Shown here: positions 58,210-64,000 of the stretch, in pieces | Numbering within the stretch: the stretch's first letter is position 1 | Layout: each line of letters opens with the position of its first letter | DNA from: Gossypium raimondii | Taxonomy: Eukaryota; Streptophyta; Magnoliopsida; Malvales; Malvaceae | DNA: 64,000 bases | Assembly (NCBI RefSeq): GCF_025698545.1 | Contig: NC_068575.1 | Location: 59,467,980 to 59,531,979, forward strand | Direction: 5' to 3' | The notes under the pieces: model-generated | The model's database searches: none | The model's input: the letters and a program-made list of their open reading frames with translations, nothing else | What the model was told of the DNA's origin: nothing | Position numbers and translations under genes: made by a program

Positions 58210-59183
58210 ATGACACACTTTGTTCTAATTCATGGTATGTGTCATGGAGCTTGGTGTTGGTACAAGATTGTGTCGCTGCTCAAATCAGGCGGTCACCGTG
58301 TTACTCCCTTGGATCTTGGTGCCAGTGGAATCAACCCCAAGACTATCACTGACTTGGCTTCCTTGTCCGATTATGCGGAGCCATTGATGGCATTAATGGC
58401 CTCTTTGCCTCAAGACGAGAAAGTGATACTAGTGGGTCATAGTTACGGTGGGGTTATCATTTCCTTAGCCATGGAAAGCTTCCCCATGAAAGTATTGGCC
58501 GCTGTTTATCTCACAGCTTTTATGCCGAATCATGATTCTCCTATTGCGACTGCAGTAGCTGAGGTAATAATATATATGAAGAAGGCTATGCGTTTTTATG
58601 TTCATGTATGTCTGTGTTTTAGTTATCTTTTGTTCGGATTTGAACTTGGGTTGAATTTTTGTGTGGAAGATAGTCCTTCAGAAGAGCTATGGCGGAGCCG
58701 CTCATGGATTTCCAGTTATTGTTTGAAGATGGGTCGGAAAATCCACCAACTCATGCCTTATTTGGACCAAAATACATGGAGGCAATGGTTTATCAACTCT
58801 CACCAAAAGAGGTTAGTTTATTTCATTTCTATAAATAAATGGTTATTAGATGAACGTGGTTTGTGGGTGCTGATGGTATAATGTTTTGTTGGAATTTGTA
58901 GGATATAGAATTGGCCAACACGTTGCTGAGAAAAGGAAAGTGGTTCATGAAAGATTTATCCAAGGAATCTCTGCTATCAAAAGAGAAATTCGGATCCGTT
59001 GATCGGGCTTATATAGTTTGCAAAGATGATTTGCTGATAAAAGAAAGCTTGCAGAAATGGTACATCGAAAATAGCCCTACAGATGATGTGAAAGTCATAG
59101 CTGGTGCCGATCATATGGCCATGCTTTCCAAACCCCAGGAGGTCTGCAAATGTCTCCAAGAAGTTGCTGAGAAATATAATTGA
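58210..59183 (+). CDS. methylesterase / hydroxynitrile-lyase-family alpha/beta hydrolase
   Basis: Three exons, 58210-58563, 58674-58811 and 58902-59183, give 257 residues, the usual size of plant MES proteins such as SABP2. Starts MTHFVLIHGMCHGAWCWYK. The catalytic triad is in place: Ser78 in VGHSYGG, Asp206/207 in VCKDDLLI and His235 in AGADHMAML. Members demethylate methyl esters of salicylate, jasmonate or auxin, or cleave cyanohydrins; substrate cannot be told from the sequence. The second exon is hidden in the frame that reads straight through the intron, and only splicing at gatag|tcc restores SFRRAMAEPLMDF. An in-frame ATG at 58156 would add 18 charged residues unlike the family, so the 58210 start is preferred. 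Cytosolic; no defect seen. Confidence 0.93.
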
Positions 59184-59865
59184 TTCTACCATCAAATATT
59201 TCACTTAGCCAACTTTGTAATCAATAAATAAAACAGGTGTTCTACGACGTACGGAATCTATAAAAAAAATGGTTCTTTAAATTCCTGTCGAAATAAAGTT
59301 TTAACCTTTTTATGGGTTTTTTATCGAAATAAATTAAAAAAAATTAAATACCGAAATAGGTTGTCAGATAGATTAATTACCGAAATGATATTTTTTTAAT
59401 GGTGTCTATTTGACAGGCGCCAATGAATTTTTTATATTTAATTTTTTTCTTTTAATAAAATATTATTAATTTTTTTCTCGGATCAGTATATGACCAGGGC
59501 ATAGATACGAGGCGTGACTAGTTGCGCCTATCTAAGAGGCACCATTGTTGCTTATTTTTTTCCCTATATATACCCCCGAAAATCAAATGAGCACAGATAC
59601 AAAATTTAGCAGAGGAACGGAAATAAGAAGATAGGGAGAAGAAAAAAAGAAAGGAAAACAAGAAGAAGGATAAGGTATTTTGGTTTTTAAAAAATAGAAT
59701 GTAGAGTATTGTTAGTAATTTTATTATTTGAAAGTTATTTTGTTAGGTTATTAATTTTATTAGCTTCGAATGAAAAATTTTGCATTAAAAATTTTATGTA
59801 ATTTTTTTGCATTTCGAAATTGTTTTAAGAATTTTGAAAATTTTTTAACAGATCTAGTATTAAAG
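59184..59865. other. 3' flank of hydrolase; then MULE 5' region
   Basis: From about 59265 the sequence looks like the upstream region of the second MULE, with repeated 'ccgaaat' strings and ggcgcc-like motifs. The element's left end is not defined. Confidence 0.35.
59564..59573 (+). promoter_or_regulatory. TATA box of second MULE
   Basis: ctatatatac, followed by a purine-rich leader; about 300 bp before the first transposase ATG (59866). Confidence 0.5.
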
Positions 59866-62504
59866 ATGGAGAATCAGTTTTTTTTATATGTGTTTATTTC
59901 GATGGAGAAATTTTGACAACCGTGGGATGTATATTTGAATGTCGCAAACAAGTAGCAATGAGATTTAATAGAAATATCTCGTTTGATGATATGAAGGAAA
60001 AAATTAGTGAAAAATTTATAGACGTTATGGGAGAAGGATATCAAAACTTTTCTACAAGTTTCCAGTTTCGACAGATCTAATAAAATTTACCGAAATAGAA
60101 CTTGTAGACGATGAAGACGTGGAGACAATTGTCGCTCTTTATTGTGGGACTCGGAGCAACCAAAATGCACCGATTCGGTTATTTACTAAGTTAGCTGGTG
60201 GGGAGGCAACTGAAGATCCCACTCCATTAGGTGAAGAAGATGGAGTTCAAGTTTTGTGTATGGTGGTTCCAGTGTCGTATGTTGATAGCCAATCAACTAT
60301 ACATGGGATCGATATTGATCTTAATGCTGCACCCGAGACTGGTGTGGTTGGTGATGATGTATACTATAGTAGTGATCCTGTTGATCACGAAGTTAATAGT
60401 GAGAGTGATCCCGACATAGATGAGGTCGCAGATGATATTGACGACGAAGGCGTGAATGAGGATGGAAACATTAACGCGTTTTCAGTCGGAAACCAGATTC
60501 GTCGTATTGTGATACACAATAATCCTGGGGCACACATGTCTGGGATAGACCCCGATGCGGTGCGGGCAGTCGAGTTTCTGGAGTACCCTGAAATACTACC
60601 TGTTTACCGGATGACCGTATATTCTGATCCAGAGGAGTTATTCGTGGGCCAGAGATTTGAAAGTAAGGAATAATGCATATTTGCCATTAAGCGGTATAGC
60701 TGAATATATCAGTAGACTACAAAGTCGTCGTGTCTAAACCAACATTATATATTGGAGAGTGTTGGAGGTCGACAAAAGGCTGCAATTGGTGGATACGAGC
60801 TGTATTTATCTAGAAGTCGCAGATGTGAGAGATACGAAAATTTGTTGGGTCTCACACATGTAGTTCAACACGTATGACAGAAGATCATCGAAAACTTGAC
60901 TCCAAAACTATGTGTACGTGTATCATGCCAATGGTGAAAGACATGCCGACCATTAAAGTTTTGGTACTGATTGTCGAAATACAAGCATGATTCCAGTATC
61001 GAGTATCATACTGGAAGGCATGAATAGCTAAATAGATGGTAATGGAGTAATTGTATGGAGATTTTGATGCATCGTACAATGAGTTACAGGGATGGATAGC
61101 CGCTATGAGGGAACACATGCCGGGGACTGTCATTGAGTTGGAGACACGACCTTATTATGGGTCGGATAACCAACTACAATCGAGAAAAAGAATTTTTCAT
61201 CAGATGTTCTGGACGTTTAATTAATGTGTGTATGCATTTCCCCACTACAAACCATTTGTGCAAGTAGATCGAACCTGACTATATGAAAAATACACACAGA
61301 TCCTACTTCTTGCGGTTGCTCAAGACGGCAACAGGAACGTGCTCCCGATAGCATTTGCCATCGTTGATAAGGAAAACCTGGAATTGTGAGAGTTCTTCCT
61401 TACCAACCTGCGGAGGTATGTTATTAGCAACGGTAATATTTGTATCATCTCTGATAGAGGGAAATGATTAATTGCAGCCATTAGGCATTCCGATGTACCA
61501 TGGAGATCTGTTGTAAGAATGTAGACTGGAAGAGACAAGTTGTGAGAATGGGTAAAGAATTACCTTATCTTTTCAATATAAGTTTTAATGTTTTAGAGCA
61601 ATACTGTAACTTATATTTTTTTAATACATATGCAGCGCACGAGCTAGAGCCACACATTTTTCGTCGAAGAATGGCCTGACTTGAGAGTGACATGGAGGGT
61701 CAAACCAACACATCTTTTCGACAGTGGTTGGGTATCATGGAGCAGTGACAATGGGCTCAAAATTTTGACGAGGGCTTTCGTTATGGTCAAATGACCACAA
61801 ACTTGGTGGAGGGGATCAACGCTGTGTTATTAAAAACACGGCATCTTTCGATTTCATTTGTCTTCTCGGCTACGTTCTACAAGTTGGCTACCTTGATGCC
61901 AAGAATGGATCAGCAACAAGTCAACCAGATGGAGGCGGGACACGTCTTTGTCGAAGATGTTAGGGATGCAATGGTTGCAAACCATCGGATGGTGAGGTCG
62001 ATGGCAATAGAAGTATATTTACGACATAATAAAATGTTTCGAGTTACAGAGACCATCGGTCGTCAACCCGGTATACCACCTAGGTTCTACAGAGTTGATA
62101 TCTGAAACAGACGGTGCGACTGCAGGAGGTTTCAAACACTTCATTATCCATGTGCACATGTCGTGGCAGCTTGTGCTAAAGTTGGGCTTAATGTAGAACA
62201 ATTTATCGATAAAGTGTACACCATCGAAAGCACGTTGCGTGTATGGGAAAACGAGTTCCCCGTGCTTCCTGACCCATCTACTTAGGAGGTACCTCCGATG
62301 ACCTTCGAGCTTGTCCCAGACAAAAGGTTGCGTAGGAACCCGAAAGGTCGTTCGCAATCATCCAGAATTCATAACGAAATGGACATTAGGGAGAAATCTG
62401 ACGGGAAGCTGTGTGGCGTATACAGATTAGCCGATCATAATCGGAGTAAATGTCCACTCCGAAACTACCATGTTGGACAATCGTCTCAATCGGGTAGAAA
62501 TTAA
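59866..62504 (+). pseudogene. MuDR-type MULE transposase, disabled
   Basis: Long relic readable across frames. An N-terminal part (about 59866-60672) has an intact 184-codon frame at 60119-60673 rich in Asp/Glu and ending PEELFVGQRFESKE, then stops. The transposase core in other frames has D in VQVDRT (about 61257-61275), D in CIISDRGK (about 61440-61463) and E in TTNLVEGIN (about 61795-61820). A phase-keeping intron at 61552-61635 joins M to AHELEPH. A SWIM finger CDCRRF...YPCAH lies at 62117-62160, and a C-terminal zinc knuckle KLCGVYRLADHNRSKCPL lacks one Cys. There are several stops (for example TGA in VDRT*LYEKY and in LEL*EFF), and about 45 bp seem deleted after VPWRSV. Not functional. 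Confidence 0.85.
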
Positions 62505-62750
62505 GATGTAGTTCATTACATGTTGAGAGGATTGAATCACAAATTTGTCTACAATTTGTTGTAGTTAATCTAATTTGAAATTACAAAATAAAAAAAACCA
62601 TAAAATTTTATTTACAAAAAAGGCAAAAAAGTCATTATTTAAATACACAGTTGACTATTTAAATTGCAAAGGCAAAAAAATTAAATTGATAAATAAAATA
62701 CCAAAAAAATTCATTACATAAATATGAAATTATTTATATTACAAAACCCC
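62505..62750. other. convergent spacer between MULE and PMD gene
   Basis: AT-rich DNA between the two convergent broken genes, presumably holding both 3' ends. Confidence 0.4.
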
Positions 62751-64000
62751 CTAAAATTGATGGTTTGATGGTGTGTTTCTAGGGGTATATTTTTGTGGAG
62801 CTCGACGTTCACGTTGCGGGCGATTACGGTGATCAACGTTCTCATCATCCGTATATAGGGGTGTGAGAAACATAGATGAAAAATCATATATCTCAAATGC
62901 CATCGATGAACTTGAGCCGAGAGAAATGGAGTACGGCGGTGGATACGAGCCCGCGAAATAGTCATCGCCCTTTAAATCTGGATGATAAGAATTATCCCTA
63001 GAATGTAGTTTCGTCTTTGCCTCTGGCTCCGGATCTAGCTCTGGGTCTGGTGTATGATGCAGATCTAGAAGGGGTTGCCAAATTCGTGTCATATGTGGAG
63101 GGACTACCATCGACTGTCCACCAAACAGAAATAGTTTCCCTATCTCACAGTACCACTGTATGTACTCTAACGAGGGCTGCAGATCCAAAGCACGATCTAT
63201 CTGAGGTACCCTCCCCAACTGATTGTTCCACATTGTAATATATTCTTCATGCACTTCTCCCCAATTATGTCCATACCTCCCCCTCTTGTTCATCCTATGG
63301 ATCTCCCCCAATTATACTGGCAGTGTCGGGATATACTGTATGCAACCGAACTGCCGGGTACTCGATTGCCATGATACCACTCCATTACCTGAAAATTGAT
63401 AACGGGTGCGCTAATGCACCATAGGTTTGAGTGGACGTGGGCAGATGAGGGATAATCGCCATAATTTCGGAATGAATCGACATCCAAATGAATCGCATGA
63501 TTAATAACATTGTTATATTAACGCGAGTCGAGTGAGATAAAATAATAAAATTAAGTTTATATTGGAAAAACTTGCCCCCTCTCCAGCATGATTCTCAATC
63601 ATTAGACGGTATATCGGAACCGTATATGACCTTCTGATACCTAGATTAGTACTCCATCTACGAAAACAAATTGTTAGAATAATATAATCTAAAAAAAGTC
63701 AACTAATTATTATAACGAGTAAAAATTCATCACCTATGCCCATCGCAGAAGGATCTGTCATCCGACAAAGTTCGCGATACAACATGGCTAAAACTGCGAA
63801 CCCCTAACTGTATAAATGAGTGTTATGCAAATTGGATAATAGGGGTAAGTACATCAAGTGGACCTTACTGCCGTTTGCATCCGGCATGAGTACACCCCCT
63901 ATAAGGTGCATAATGTAAGCTCGAACGGCCTGCATCACCTCCCATTCATTGGCAGTACTCGGCAAATGCTCAAAATTGGCCTTTAGCCATGAAAATCTCA
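62751..64000 (-). pseudogene. plant mobile domain (MAIN-like) gene, broken, 5' end outside window
   Basis: Minus-strand pieces resemble the plant mobile domain of MAIN/MAIL proteins, a domain often carried by transposons. About 64000-63733 reads LPSTANEWEVMQAVRAYIMH and IGGVLMPDANGSKVHLMYLP, then a TAG stop within HLYS*GFAVLAMLYRELC where a Trp would fit. 63660-63575 reads TNLGIRRSYTVPIYRLMIE, and 63487-62751 reads VMEWYHGNRV, then NWGEVHEEYITMWNNQLGRV and QWYCEIGKLFLFGG, with a frameshift near 63300. A Pro/Glu-rich, then Arg-rich tail ends RRAPQKYTPRNTPSNHQF. Convergent with the MULE relic next to it. The nonsense codon and frameshift mean it is not functional as it stands. Confidence 0.7.

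Noticed and set aside
58156-58881. Continuous 241-codon reading of the hydrolase from 58156
   Set aside because: After residue 118 of the family it reads through an intron and then in the wrong frame; the spliced model restores the catalytic Asp and His.
60885-61538. Minus-strand open frames over the second MULE
   Set aside because: Antisense of transposase sequence readable on plus.

Overview
The window is nuclear DNA from a flowering plant. The genes have many introns with GT/AG borders, the intergenic DNA is very AT-rich, and about half of the sequence is transposon-derived. Protein character and the transposon families suggest a core eudicot, most likely Malvaceae (Gossypium-like). That placement is an inference and was not tested by any search.

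Cellular genes, left to right: a CEP peptide-hormone precursor cut by the left edge (2-292, +) and a second, intact CEP precursor (2265-2522, +); a TMEM131-like membrane protein (11745-17061, +); a possible small membrane protein (19410-19681, -); a MAPKKK5-like MAP3K with 11 coding exons (20785-24277, -); an HHO/NIGT1-type MYB repressor with 5 exons (36163-37580, -); an ABA-type SnRK2 kinase with 9 exons (45509-48448, +); an SKS17-like multicopper-oxidase-like protein with 8 exons (51848-54492, +); and a methylesterase/hydroxynitrile-lyase-type alpha/beta hydrolase with 3 exons (58210-59183, +). For the MAP3K, MYB, SnRK2, SKS and esterase genes the exons I joined give an uninterrupted frame of the size expected for the family. 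From memory, Arabidopsis carries CEP5/CEP6, a TMEM131-like gene, MAPKKK5, SnRK2.3 and SKS17 in the same order near At5g66815-At5g66920, so the window looks like a conserved microsyntenic block expanded by transposons. The genes share signalling themes: CEP peptides and HHO repressors in nitrogen response, SnRK2 in ABA response, MAPKKK5 in immune and developmental MAPK cascades.

Transposons fill the gaps. 3-10 kb: fold-back and tRNA-like SINE units, a MITE, a dead LINE, a small Helitron and a long inverted-repeat element. 26.7-35.2 kb: a hAT MITE with a perfect 8-bp target duplication, LTR debris, a degenerate repeat patch, and a complete but inactivated Mutator-like element (31428-35224) carrying a transposase plus an OTU cysteine-protease domain between recognisable TIRs and a 9-bp target duplication. 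37.9-44.9 kb: several hAT-like and other MITEs, some with exact target duplications. 59.2 kb to the end: a second, broken MULE transposase facing a broken plant-mobile-domain (MAIN-like) gene that runs off the right edge.

No rRNA, tRNA gene, CRISPR array or organellar insertion was recognised. The most interesting items are the CEP pair with an in-frame stop between two peptide domains, the OTU-bearing MULE, the MULE/PMD pair, and the exact ends of several short elements.
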